NCBI GenBank assembly: GCA_013399305.1
Contig: VXAI01000038.1
Location: forward strand, 4,151,682-4,215,681
Direction: 5' to 3'
Source: Rostratula benghalensis
Taxonomy: Eukaryota > Chordata > Aves > Charadriiformes > Rostratulidae
DNA: 64,000 bases
In this document: positions 50,271 through 62,000 of the stretch, piece by piece
Layout of the letters: every line of letters starts with the position of its first letter
Numbering within the stretch: the first letter of the stretch is position 1
Translations under genes and position numbers: made by a program
Notes under the pieces: model-generated
Told to the model about the DNA's origin: nothing
The model's input: only the letters and a program-made list of their open reading frames with translations
The model's database searches: none

Positions 50271-53200
50271 AACTAGAAAGAGGTATATTTTTAACAGTAA
50301 ATGAAGCTTGCAAAAGGAAGAATTTGGGAATTGTTGTAGCAGATGCTTCATTGTTGAATACTTCCAAATGAGAACTTGGTTTTCATCTAAAAGTCTCTAG
50401 TTTACATAAAAATTATTTCAGGGAACTCTTGTGGCCTATTTTATAATGAGGTTAGACTCAATGATTGTAATATCCTTTGTAACTTTATAAATGCCTGTTT
50501 TTCCGTTGAATGCTTTTCTTCTAGAGTGTTTTTTGTAACTTCAGTTCTTGGTTTCCCAAAGACATTTCAGTCTCTGTGTATCTTATTATATGCAAAAGGC
50601 ACATTACTGGCTGCTATTTTTTCTGTGTACAGTTTGATTGAGATTAGGGAACAACTCACATGGAAAATGAATGGAAACTTTCCTGAAGCCAGTTGAATAC
50701 AAATAATTCTCATTTGTGTTTGCTTTTCTGTATTTAAATTTTCTGCTATGAGAAATGAAAATGTGACTAGTGGGGTGTGAAAGTTAGGGAAATGGTGTTT
50801 CAAACCAACCAATTCAGTTAAAGGACTAAAGCACCTGCATGAAAAGCCACCCTTTGGATTCACTGGGGAATTGAATATGACATAAAGAACACTCCTTCTT
50901 GGAAAGTAGCCTAACTGGATAGAAATGAGCTGAAATCCCTGGGAGAAAAATAAACTAAAACCGTGGTTCTGGATAAGATACTAATGACCTATTAACATAC
51001 CTTAGAAAGATTCATGGAGGAAAATTGTAATCCAGACGTTAGAGAGGAAACATTATCTAACAGATCCAGAACTTGTCTGGCCAATGGGGTGGAAGTGGGA
51101 ATGCATTTACTTTTGTCTCTGCAATGTGAATGAGACCTTTGTCCTTTCTTTCCTTTCTTACAGGCAGCTGGTAAAAGTCTAGGAAGCTGTATTTCAGTGC
51201 CATGTCAAGCACAATTGGTGTTTTAATGTAACGGCAGTAATAATGTAGAATGAGACAATGGAATGATCTCACAGTGGAATAATTCAGAGAAATTTGGAAA
51301 ACTTTGAGGGGTATCCAGAGATTCAGGAACAACTTGCTATTGTCTTGCTACCAAAAATAATCTGTCTATTCCAAACCAATCCTCTTGGTTAGCAATTCCT
51401 AAAAGAGTCAAAGTAATTTCAAGTGAGACTGTCCAGTCTCATAAGATCCTCAGTTTCGTAGTTGATGTTCAATACCCTAGGAAGTTGAGCTGGTAGTTCT
51501 GTTTGGGGTTGTTCCCTAGAGGACAGAATGACTACAGCTTAAATGCTGTGAATAACATTTAAGTCAAGGCAGCCTTTAAAGTAAAAGCAAAAATGAATTT
51601 ATTTTACTCCAGTGGAAAACTTACTAAAGCAGTTATGTTTAGAGACTGTGATCCAGAGGAATAAACAAATACTTACAGCTTTATGGCAGCTTGTAGCTTT
51701 TACTTTAAGATGTTTCCTCAGTTCTCTTCTATTACCTGATTGTCAAATTAAGCTGGCTATAAAGATATTTCACACAGCTCTTCTGGACTGGGATCTATTT
51801 ATTTCTGAAGCCCCGTTCTTAGTCTTGTTATCTGCAAAATAAATATAAACTTGAGATGAAATAGTCTTTTTTACATTCCTTTTTCTTAGTTCTGTTTCCG
51901 TTTAGTACAAACTGACTCTTATGTCCCTGCTGATTGCAACTAATGCAATGGCACCCTGAATTTATCTCCTGCCTGTTAAGTATGTGACCAAGGGCTGGTT
52001 TGGTTTGGTTGGGTTTTTTTAACTGAAAGGAGGAGGGGAAAGAAAAAAGAACCTACATCCTTATTGGTACTATATCTTAGAGCTGTTTACAGGGTAAAAT
52101 TGCAGCTCAGTTGGATACTCTCTGAGGGTGTCCTGCTTCTTGCTTTCCTTTTTGCCTTATGCAGCACTTGACATCACAAAAAAGTAGGGAACAATGTAAT
52201 GCTATAATTGGTAGAGAATGACTTAGCTTGTGTAGTCTTACGGTTATGCTTTTATCACTAAAATGGAAAGGAACTGAAGTGTGTATACACCTGTTTGAGA
52301 ACATTTCTCAACTTTCTAGATGGTTTTCAAACTTGTGCTGCAAGTTTTCAGAAAAGATTCTATATCCCTTATAAGGTCTAGATATATTTTTGATATGTGG
52401 AAATGTGAATTCATCAGGCAAAACTCGTAATGTGCAAAAAATAATCCAAATGAGGTGGTTACTGTGGTTTGAACTATGGTGTGTGCCCTTCCATTTCTTA
52501 GAGGGATTTTGCAACTTCAGATTCATATACAGACTTATTACAGAATGAGAACATAAAACATATCAGGCTTTGGAATGATAGTAATAGTAGTGAAACTTTG
52601 AGGAAGGACCACTGTTGTTGTTGTAGAATAATTTTACATTTATGCCATTAAAAATAAGGGAAGAGAGCTTTCAAGTGTGAATAAATTCAAAGGTCATATT
52701 CCATCCCACCCCCAAAACCCAAGTGCCCTTTCCTGTCTGACTTCTAAGTTCTTGATATTTCTCTTGGCAAATTGCATTTTGAATTCAGTTTCTGTTTTGC
52801 ACAGCGTAAAAAAAATAAATTAAAAAATGCCCATGCTTTGTGGCATAATGAAGCATTATTGTAGTTCTGACTTCTTATTACAGAACTGAAAGTGGATTCA
52901 ACCAAGACAAGCTGGCAAAGGTCATTATCATCTGATAGTTGCTAAAGGTCACAAGTGACAGGACCATAGGCATTCCTTTTGTTAGAATAACATCACAATT
53001 AATAAATTCAAAATTGCTTTATTTTAGTGCTTGAAAGAACTATAAAATTTAAGTTTGTAATACCACAAGAAAAAGAAACAAGGTAAACTACCTTGTGAGA
53101 GAGAGATAGAGATAGATGGGTTTGTATGTTTTTATGCATGTATATCGAGACTTTTGGGTGGCAGAACAGTGAAGTGACTGCTTAATTCTAAAATTCTCAA

Positions 53201-53514
53201 GTTAGTTGCTTGCCTAAAAATTGGGCCTGTATTGAAACATAGGCTAAATTTTTGTGCATTCTCTGGGAGTATTCTCTATGGTGTGGTGCAGTATTTATTA
53301 AAAGCAGGATTACTATTACAGGCATTGAAAATACTGATTTAAATTTTTTGCACAGATACCTCTTCCCTCAGAAAGCTTTTTCTTTGGGACCATAATAGAC
53401 AACAAGATGATCAAATCAACTGCTTTATTTAAATGCCAAAAAGAATACGACACTTGTGAGCCTTTCTATTTGTATGTGTGTTATTATTTGCTGTGTATTT
53501 TAATTGTAAAATTC
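50271..53514. other. Unique AT-rich DNA, no gene seen
   Basis: No gene or repeat family was recognised. A pyrimidine tract ending in TTACAG at about 51164 resembles a splice acceptor, and the following frame is open for about 20 codons, but there is no donor. Minus-strand open frames at 50567-50863, 51057-51332 and 52308-52526 show no recognisable domain. A GAGA/GATA-rich stretch lies at about 53096-53118. Confidence 0.6.
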
Positions 53515-53600
53515 ATCACAAAATGGTAGGGTTTGGAAGTGACCCTCAGAGATTAGCCAGTCCAACTTTTCTGCCAACACAGATTCACCCAGAGCTTTTG
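53515..53600 (-). mobile_element. CR1 LINE 3' end, short fragment
   Basis: The plus strand reads ATCACAAAATGGTAGGGTTTGG, then AAGTGACCCTCAGAGATTAG and CCAGTCCAAC. This is the reverse complement of the terminal CR1 block: GTTGGACTGG, then an AGGGTCACTTCCAAACC-type stretch, then a decayed octamer. The later CAGATTCACCCAGAGC matches the next part of the 3' untranslated region, after which similarity fades near 53600. It is a short, old, 5'-truncated copy with no coding content. The TCCAAC-AGTCC arrangement differs from the 36.8-kb copy, so a different subfamily is likely. Confidence 0.72.
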
Positions 53601-54429
53601 AGTAAATAACATAAAAGCACAAATTGGCATGTGATGAGAAAACATAGTAATTGATATTTCAAACAAAATAAAGCCCAAACACATACTAGGTCTCTCTGTT
53701 TTTATTTTAATGTATGTTTTTTTTAGTCTACCTATTAACATAGAATCATTTTTTCAGAAAAGTTATATCAACATATTTCTAGTACTTTTTCATCTTAACT
53801 CTTGATCCTGTACTTCTCCATTACCGATTTTGGCTTTAAGTTATTTAAAAAGAAAAAAAGCAGCTCATTATTTTAAGGGTAATGCTAGCAAATAAATAGA
53901 AGCAACTCTTTTACTGTTTAACTCTTCAGTTTTTGTTAAACAAGTTAAATATAAACAGATTGAAGATTTCACATGGGAGTGCTGCTAGTTTTAGGAGGAG
54001 ACATTTTGTAGTTGACAAGGTGAGATAGAGGCCATTCTACTGACAGAGCTGTTGGGTAGACTTTGAACAGCACTTGCTGAAACTTCTTCTTGAATAACTC
54101 CAGGACTTGGAGTCAACAAAGCTCTGCCTACCTGCACTGTCATCAGCTTGCAACTAGAAAAATCTTGATTGACTTCTGAAGATCTGTAACAAAATAAAAA
54201 AATGTTCACCTTCCTTCCCCTTTTCTCTCGCCCAGCTTCCCACACACACTCCTTTCCTGCAGGCCGAGCCTCCTCTAAAATACACTGTCTTTGATAAATA
54301 TCATCAGTTAATACTTAGTGTGCTGTTACAGGACTCCTTTCTAAACTGTTGCGAATCTGTTGATGTCTTTATACTCTACCTTGAAAATATTAATGCTTAT
54401 ATTTTTGGTTAAAAGTTACTCCCAAAAAG
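53601..54429. other. Unique DNA with one exon-like minus-strand segment
   Basis: Apart from the exon-like segment at 53991-54183 described separately, no gene, repeat or RNA gene was seen in this stretch. It lies between the short CR1 fragment and the retroviral remnant. Confidence 0.5.
53991..54183 (-). other. Exon-like segment on minus strand, unproven
   Basis: On the minus strand a TTTTTTATTTTGTTACAG tract ends at 54184, a good acceptor. The following frame is open to a stop at 53991 and is rich in Ser, Val and Gln (it starts SSEVNQDFSSCKLMTVQ). A second possibility is a shorter 52-nt exon, because GTGCAG followed by GTAGGC at 54132/54131 could be a donor. If the frame runs to the stop, this would be a terminal exon. 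I do not recognise the product. A phase check shows it cannot be joined directly to the segment at 55823-55917 in this frame without another exon in between. Chance remains the leading alternative. Confidence 0.2.
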
Positions 54430-54500
54430 TAGTTGAGTACCCCATGGTGTATGGGATGCTATTGTGAATGAGGTCTAGGGTCTTGCTGACTATGCCAAGT
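54430..54500 (-). mobile_element. Start of ERV internal region with serine-tRNA-type PBS
   Basis: Directly after the LTR end on the minus strand, the bases at 54497 down to 54478 read TGGCATAGTCAGCAAGACCC. A primer-binding site complementary to the 3' end of tRNA-Ser of the AGA/TGA type would begin TGGCGTAGTCGGCAGGA, so 14 of the first 17 positions agree. Two of the three differences are CG to CA, as expected from methylated-CpG decay. The position, three bases after a CA dinucleotide at the LTR end, fits retroviral layout. Only a few tens of bases of internal sequence follow before similarity is lost. No gag, pol or env frame is seen. Confidence 0.65.
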
Positions 54501-55400
54501 TGTGGTGAAAGAAAAATTACAGATCCTACACAGCTTTAAGGTAGCAGCAATTTTAGATTTATTAGCACAGGATTAGGTTGTATGATTTTAAGCAATACTT
54601 AATCATCAGCTAATTATCAGAGTGATTTAATAAAATTTCATAGGATCAGTAACTTAGAGATGCAAGAATTGTAAGGTTCACATGAGACTCACGACAGTTT
54701 CCTAAATCAAATCACACATGCACAAATGTGTGTATACACATAGATATAGAGGTTAGTCCATGTAATCAAGATGTTTTTGCAGCTGTTAGTAAATTATAGG
54801 TCCCAAACAGTCTTTGAACCTCAAGAAATCTAACAGTAGTGAATTACTCACTCTTCCCTTTGTTGACATTTGTCAGCAGGTGATTTTTGAACCCTTCTTC
54901 TTTGTTGGCATCTGTTAGTGGACAATCTTTGGAACACCACAAAATCTGCCCTGAGAGGCATCCCAGCTTGGGGAGATGTGGGGTCACAGCCTGCTGGAAT
55001 TCTGGAGAACTCAAAGGGGTCCCACTTAGGATCGCTATTTATAGGACTGTGAGATAATTGACTTTGGTTGGCGTTTTTTCCCTTTTGGTCACAATTGTTG
55101 TCAGGTAATTCTGGTACCTTCCAGACTGAGCTACAGCCCAGGTACCAGGAGTTCCAGGTATGGTTAGGAAGTGCCTAATTGTGCCAGCTTACTGCACTTC
55201 TAACCAAGATAAGAAAGTTGCAGATTGTCTCAACTCACTGCATTTATAATCAAGACAACACCACAATGTTGGGTTCCTTGGACATTCCAGCAGGGCCCAG
55301 GAGGTCTGCACCAGCCCAGATGCTGACAAGTCACCTCACAGAGGGTCCAGAATTGATTATGGTGGGATTTTAATTACAGTTTAGCTAGTGGCTCTCTGAA
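54501..55400 (-). mobile_element. Endogenous retrovirus LTR (minus strand)
   Basis: Three ordered signals on the minus strand support an LTR. A TATA box, CTATAAATAG, lies at 55044-55035. A polyadenylation hexamer AATAAA lies at 54563-54558. A terminal CA at 54502-54501 is followed three bases later by a tRNA-Ser-type primer-binding site. The distance from TATA box to polyadenylation signal is about 470 bases, giving an unusually long R region unless a nearer signal is used. The upstream (U3) border cannot be fixed without a second copy; sequence of similar character continues to at least 55400 and perhaps 55510. The element is non-coding, and the partner LTR and nearly all of the internal region are missing. 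Confidence 0.62.
55035..55044 (-). promoter_or_regulatory. TATA box of minus-strand LTR
   Basis: CTATTTATAG on the plus strand reads CTATAAATAG on the minus strand, a strong TATA motif. It lies upstream of the polyadenylation hexamer and primer-binding site of the same element, which is the expected order for an LTR promoter. Confidence 0.55.
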
Positions 55401-55822
55401 TCGCCACTAAAACTGAAATCAAGTCCTCTCTAAGTAGGGTGAAACTCATAATACTGCATTTGAAAAGAGATACAACACCTTGTCTCCCTCTTCCTCGACC
55501 CTACAACCCTACTATGTGCTCCAAAATTATTTGCCAAATACTGACCTCAGGTTGGCAGAGCTACTAGAATAATCACAAATAAGTTTTTCTCAGAAGAACC
55601 TGTCCTGATAGGTCTTAGCTTTTGTTAATTTTTCAAGGAAAAGATTTCATTTCAATATGTGTCAGACACCTTCTTTAAGTTGGAAGTGGTCTTTCTATAA
55701 TCTCCTTAAGGCTAGGTTTGCTCACAGCCTCCCAGTGACTTTTCTATTCAGAGCAGCATCATTGTGCTAAAGCTGTAATACACTTTACACTGTAAAACAC
55801 TAATGCAATATTTCAGTCTTAC

Positions 55823-55917
55823 CAGACCTCTGACATTTCATTTTGGTTTTGTTTGCTAGACTTTTATTTAAAGTGTTATATTTGATGTGAGGAAAGTGGA
55901 AAGAAAGGTCTTCAGGG
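55823..55917 (-). other. Exon-like segment, 95 nt, minus strand, unproven
   Basis: Read on the minus strand, a long pyrimidine tract ending TTTTAACAG lies just above 55917, and the lower end at 55823 is TCTG followed by GTAAGAC, a near-consensus donor. One frame is open right across the 95 bases, entering at the third codon position and leaving after the first (it begins PEDLSFHFPHIKY). Both splice sites are among the best I saw in the window. I do not recognise the peptide, and no neighbouring exon with matching phase was found. It may be a real exon of an unrecognised gene, an exon of a non-coding RNA, or a chance match. Confidence 0.22.
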
Positions 55918-56745
55918 CTGTTAAAATTCAGAACAGAGAAACAAATAACCAGAATGTAATAGGAAAGTTTCTTCGTTTTCAACCTCTAGCTCCATGCTTG
56001 CATGTACAGGAAAAGTCCATGTGGATGTTATTTCTGTGGCTCTAGGCAATCATGTACTAAATTTCGTTTTTTGCATCAAAGCATGGGGATGGCAGTCTTG
56101 AGTGTTTTGGTTTGTGAGAGGAAGGGAGCCCATAATATTTTGACCTAAAATGTATAGTTGTGGCAGGATGTCCAAATAGTTTCGCAGGAATACTGAATAA
56201 GTAATATTTTGGATCTGATGAGGTCTGATATTCAACAAGTATCTGTGCTCAGAGGAATTGTTTCTACCTGTCTTCTCATCCTATAGCAACGATCAGTCAA
56301 TTTTACTAGCAAAGCACAGTCTATTCAGCATAGGCTGAATACAGAACATTCTGTTCAGTTGTGTCCATCTTCCTTGATCTGAACTAAGAAACAGCTAGAT
56401 TAATTTCTAATTATATAACTCAACTTTGACAGAATGAAGATGGAATTGTAAAGCAGGTCATGTAAAGATCTTTACCAAAGGTTGATTGCTTGTACTGTAT
56501 AACTTCCTGGTTTACTGTACCTTATATAGCTAATTTTAAAATCATAAAGGACTGATGAACAAATGTGATGGTTTGGACAGCAGAGAGGCTTCTTTAGTTT
56601 CTCCTCATTTAGTGAGGACGATTAATCTGACTTGGTCTTCCTTATGCCTGCTGTTTCAGTGGCATTCAACCAAGTAGTAACTGAGAGTTTCTGACATAGG
56701 CTCAGCCACATGGTCAAAGAACTAATGCTGTATCTGTTCTTTCAG

Positions 56746-56775
56746 GTTTTGTCTGGAAAGGAAACCATCGTTAAG
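56746..56775 (+). other. Microexon-like segment, 30 nt, unproven
   Basis: The plus strand has a branch-point-like CTAAT at about 56722, a pyrimidine tract ending TTCTTTCAG at 56745, a 30-base segment, and then GTATGG at 56776. The last bases of the segment are AAG, as usual before a donor. Thirty bases keep the reading frame, and two of three frames are open (VLSGKETIVK or FCLERKPSL). Short frame-preserving exons of this kind are typical of neuronal microexons, but I cannot match this one to any gene. Confidence 0.2.
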
Positions 56776-58064
56776 GTATGGCTGTAAATCACTATAGCCC
56801 ATTGAGCATTTAGATGCAAAGATCTCTACAAGTTACTAAGTAAATACTATGATGTTTTGATGTATACCTCTATTGACCTTTACTACTGCTTGTTCATTGC
56901 AGTGTTACACGCTATATATTGTCAAGTCATTTAATATTTACATTACTTAAGTCAGGTTTTTTTGATCTCTGATGTCCAGGAGAGATAATTAGATAATTGA
57001 GAAAAGCAAATCTACTGTTGATCTTCTGTAAAATTCTGCTTGTTGGACCAATTTCAACATTGTAGAAGTTCATTATAGTGAGTTGAGTTGTTTCTATGTA
57101 AACTGATAGAATCAGGATCTGGCACCTCAAGTATTTTATTATTTTCAGGGAGTTTTCAACTGTACTTTCTGAAGCTCCTTGTCTACATAAACTAAAGTTT
57201 GTTTTAGGTGAGCTGCCTAGGGCATTTGGGCATCTGCCCAGTCTAACAAAGATTTCAGATTAAAGAATTTGGGCCCTTGCAAAAAGTAATTTCCTTTTAA
57301 TAAGTGATTGATTAAAGATTAAATTACTGTGGCTTTAAATTCTGTGGCTTATTTGAATAAATGTAAATCATGGGTCTGAAAGATTTTTTTTGAGATTAGA
57401 AGTTTTATTCAGCAGAATATAGCCATTGAAAAAAAACTATCCCAATGCTGAGCCCAAAAATTTGTTATTTGATCAAGTGAAGATAAACATTCAAAAATGT
57501 ACGCACTGTTGAGCAATATAACATGCTGTCACAGGTACCAGTACAAAACAGCAATTCTGAGAAAGGTGATAGCTCATCAAGAAACTAAACTCTGAAACCA
57601 CTAGTAATGATGTCAAATTGCTATGGAGAAGTTTGATTACCTTTAATAGTTGCTAGACACCAAGCATGAAATGATGTTGGCTACAGCCTGGGCTCAGCAA
57701 CTTATTCCACTTGTCATAAATTATAAATATGAGAGTACAGGGACGAGTCACTGGTCCAGTCTGACCAAATTACTGGAGACAGCTTAGAAAGGAGAGAATA
57801 CTGAAAAGGGAATTAGATGTACAGTGCTTGAGGTAGGGGAGAGCTTTAAGGCAGTGTGGTTTTGAAATTAGAGTTATTTTAATGAAATAGAAGATCTTTT
57901 GTAAGGGCTCTTAAGTATGCAAGTGCTTGCTGAAAATAGAAGTAACACTCAGTATGTATTAGGAGCCTCCATAGTGTCTAGGAACTAATGTTTGCTAATG
58001 TATGTACTGTCTTTGCTTATATTTGAGTGTGAATACCAGAATATACAGACATGTTACTCACTGG

Positions 58065-59042
58065 CTCTTCCCTTACCCATCAGTGCTGTAACCCTGTCAT
58101 AGAAGGCCACCAAATTTGTCAGACACAATTAGTGTGCTCTTAGTGAAGGACAAGTTGGCTGTCATTGATTGCTTCCTTGTTTTCCATGTGCCTTAGCATA
58201 GTTCCCAGGAGGATCTGCTCCATGACTATGCTGGGCACAGAGCTGAGACTGACTGGCCTGTAGCTCCCTGGGTCTTTCTTTTTACCATTTTTAAAAATGG
58301 GGATTATATTTTCCCCTTTCCCAATCAGTGGGAACTTCACCTGACTGCAATGACTTTTCAAATATGATGGATAGTGGCTTAGCAACTTCATCTGCCAGTT
58401 CCCCTAGGACCCACAGACGCATCTCTTCAGGTCCCATGGACTTGTGTACTTCCAGGTTTCTTAAATCTTGGACCTCATCTTCACCTACAGTGGGCAGTTC
58501 TTCACCTCTCAGTCTCTGTCTTTGCCTCCCGTGGCTTGGGTGGTGTGGCTAGAGCACCTGCAGAGGCAACGAAGTTGCTGAGTACCTCAGACTTTTCCAT
58601 ATCCCAGGTGACTGCATCTCCTGTTTCCTTCCAGACAGGGCCCATGTTTTCCCTAGTCTTCCTTTTATCACTGATGTAGCTATAGAAGCTTTTCTTGTTG
58701 CCCTTGATGTCCCTGGTGAGATGTAACTGTACCTGGGCTCTAGCTTTTCTAACTTGATCCCTGGTGGCTCAGACAATTTCTCTGTATTCCTCTCAGGCTG
58801 CCTGTCTGTTTCTGCCCTGCTGTAGGCTTTCTTTTTGTGTGCACGTTTCTTGGTGAGAATAAGGTCCAGCATGGCACCTCTCCTCATTGGCTCCTCTCAC
58901 TTCAAGAGGAAGGTTACCCATTGATGCATTCCCAGGACCTCCTGGATTGCTTCTGCCCTGCTGTGTTGTCCCTCCAACAGCTACCAGGGTGGTTGAAGTC
59001 CCTCATGAGGATCAGGGCTTGTGAACATGAGGCCGCTCAGGC
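58065..59042 (-). mobile_element. CR1 LINE ORF2 fragment, internally deleted
   Basis: Read on the minus strand, the part from 58887 down begins with the end of the endonuclease region (MRRGAMLDLILTKK), passes through the linker, and enters the reverse transcriptase finger region at 58391-58140 with KDPGSYRPVSLSSVP and ETMLRHMENKE-like residues (here GTMLRHMENKEAINDSQ). The frame is broken between the two parts. Near 58841-58850 the sequence jumps from the linker straight to the endonuclease end, so several hundred bases of the expected ORF2 are missing by comparison with CR1 as I remember it. The catalytic reverse transcriptase core, the ORF2 C-terminus and the 3' tail are absent, so the copy is dead. 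Confidence 0.93.
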
Positions 59043-62000
59043 TAGTGTACTAACCAGCTGCTTGCTTTTAAATACATTCAGCTGCTTTTGTTCCCTTTTC
59101 CCTGTATTTTCCCATGCTTATTCCTCACTTAGTTTTATTCTTCCCCTTTACCTCCTCTAGCCCTTTAAGTGATAATTTGCATGTTTTACCATATAGTCTT
59201 TTTTTGGAGTTGTGTGGCCTTGCAGGAGAGTGTGCTTCAAACCATCATGTTGGTGAATGTCTGCCCCATGGGTGGTACAATTCTTCTCTGATTGTTGTTG
59301 TTGTTGGATTAATTGTTTCAGTGTTTTCTGTCTTTGCTGGTTAGACTGCTTGTTATCCTTATGCTTCTTGCTGGGTCTTCGTTTATTTTGATTATCCTTT
59401 CAACAGATAATCTAATGCTTATTATCTATCACTAAAAATTATTGTTGACTCACCTTTAGAATAGTGTTTGTGTTTTCGTAGCATGGCTAGAGATTGAGAA
59501 GCGGATAAACAAGCAGGAAAGAGGAAAAAAGATTCCAGGTATTCTGGTAAATTTATTCAAAGTGATCTTTGAACCTCATGAAATAATTGGCAAGCTCTTC
59601 TGCCACGTTTAGTCTTCTTGAAGTGGTGGATCCTTTAAAATTACTTGACTAACTTTATCTTTAGAATAATTTTTGCAGGAATGCAGTTAATGACATAAAA
59701 CTAGCTGGCCCTGTCTGGGTCACTGCATCCTGCTAACACAGGCAAACATTCAACAAAGGCCTAGTTCAAGAGGTTCTATAGAAGTTTTCTTTCACATCCT
59801 TCAGCCCATGTCAGAAAACCTGAAAGCCCACAGTTAAAGGGCAAGTGCCATTTCTTGGTAGACCTGTTGATTGGTAACTCTGTGTTCTAGTCACAGTGAA
59901 GAATATGTTCAGTAAGATTTGCCTTCCTAGAAAGTAGGCTGCCTGCACATTATCGAAAATAGCTCTCCATTCACCCCACAGAAGAAAAAACACTGCACGC
60001 TCATCAACCATTCCATGCCAAAGTAATCAGGAAATGTCTCTCCTGAGTTAACTGGCACAAACTGTGTAATCTAGATATTTTAGTAGTGTAGTGCTAAGTA
60101 AATATATTCTGCATATTAAATGCTACTTTAAACTTTACTCAAGTCATCTCTTCGGACCTGTTATGCCAACAAGAGACTAATTTTCCACACCTCATCATGG
60201 CCCACGCCACAAATGCAACACATGGAATTTATTTGATATTTTAAGGAAAACCAGCAAAGAGTCTGGGCATCTTCAAGTATTATACACCATAATGGAGTGT
60301 TGTTGGAAAAGAGACTAGGGACTTCTTTTAAACAATATGAACATTTCTCATGACAATGTGGTAGTTAACTGGTTACCATTAGAGTAATTGCCAGAGAGGA
60401 AAGCGACCCTTCCTGAAGCAGCAATCAGCTGTCTCTGTGATGGTTAGCAGAACGATCATTCCCACTCTCCCAGGTGGGCTTTACTTTGCACTGTGCTGCT
60501 GGGAAGCCTGCGCTCTGCTCTTGAGATCTAAATCTGCTTGAAACTCCCCACGAAGTCCCAAAAAGGCTTAAAGCTATTGTTGGCAAGTAGCATATAATTT
60601 GCCATATATGCTCCAAATGGATATGGGAAGAAATTAAACTGCCTTAGAAGTGAGTATGTACTGCCATAATGCAGTCTTTTCTGAGGCTGAATTTTGGACT
60701 TGTTCTACTGTTAGGCATGCACTTGCATAAAAGAGGATTCAAGATGCTGTATCTATCAGCCATTGGCAATAGTATTTTAAAAGCAAATAGACATATTATT
60801 TGTGTCTTTGTGCTCATACAATCGTGATGCTCATAAATCTAGTAGATTCCAAAACCATATGGATAAATAAGATCTGGCAGGCTGTCACCTGGAACAGACA
60901 TGGTTATTTTTATGGCCTTGCTCTGTGTCTGCCAGAGCTTCACCTTGAGTTTACAGGTGTTTTGGGATGCTGTTTATTGAACATACGTGACTTTAAGCAA
61001 ACAATCTAGAGCTTAAGGTGAGTTCAAACCAAACTTGATATTAGTTAACAGGTTCCCCAAACACTTAAAATTCTAAGCGTTCTGATCCATACTAAAAGAA
61101 CAGTGGTTTAAGGTTATTCCAGGTTTCATTGAATAGAGTATGTGACGTGGTGGAAAAGGGAAAACAAGGAGAACTTTCCTCTTTGCCAGACGATGTGTCT
61201 GTGTTTATGAACAAACTTGGAGTCCAAGTTTTATTAGCTGTTGAGGGAAAATGATACTTGAAGACAGAATAGCGTATTACGGAATCTGGTTTCCAGTGAA
61301 GAATGAATGATTGACCTGACTAGGACTGGCAATATCACAGCTAGATTTCACACTGAACTCTAAATGGTGACCATGGTAAGGGGCAGAGGAGAAAAACAAA
61401 CATCTGCAGCTATAGGGTATGTAGTATCACAACTTCTGATGTTAAAAAGTGTAAGGATGCTGGTGGGATACTGTTCTTGGATTGGGATTGTGAGAAAGAA
61501 ACAAGTGGATAACAAGGTGATGTTCTCTCTTTTACTTGCTTACACCACTGAGGAACACATAGTAATTAAACCCCTTTTCTTCTGAGGAAAGAGAAGCTAG
61601 ATAGGCAGTGGTGTGTGCCCCTGGCAACTTTGTAAAGCTTTATTTCTAACTGTACGAACGCAGGAGCTACCTGGATAATCTTTACTTTCAGTTGAAGAAT
61701 CATATTAGAAACAGTTATGAGAGCCAACTTCTTCCATCTGTTGCTTTCTTTTCTGCAGACTTGCCTTTTTTTACCCCCTCAGAGTTACTTTGTATAAAAT
61801 GCTAATCAAGCATCATACATGCTATGTTTGGTCTCTTCAAGCTTGGCCCCATTACTAAAACAGTATGAATTGCATAGAATGACTAAACTACTGGAACCAG
61901 AAACATAACCTCTGGTTATGGCTATGGGTAAACTCTTAATTCCAAAGACCGCTTTCTCTATATTGAAGGTCTTTCTGTAGATGGGTAAAAATTTCTTAAA

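Larger units (their letters stand above)
55401..58064. other. Unique AT-rich DNA with two exon-like segments
   Basis: Apart from the exon-like segments at 55823-55917 (-) and 56746-56775 (+), nothing was recognised. Minus-strand open frames at 56050-56238 and 56927-57130 each contain an acceptor-like tract (near 56141 and 57034) but no good donor before their stops. They are treated as chance. Confidence 0.5.

Noticed and set aside
52308..52526. Minus-strand frame sharing the word FPHIK with the 55.8-kb exon-like segment
   Set aside because: The shared word is five residues long, the DNA around it does not align, and no good splice acceptor or donor bounds the frame.
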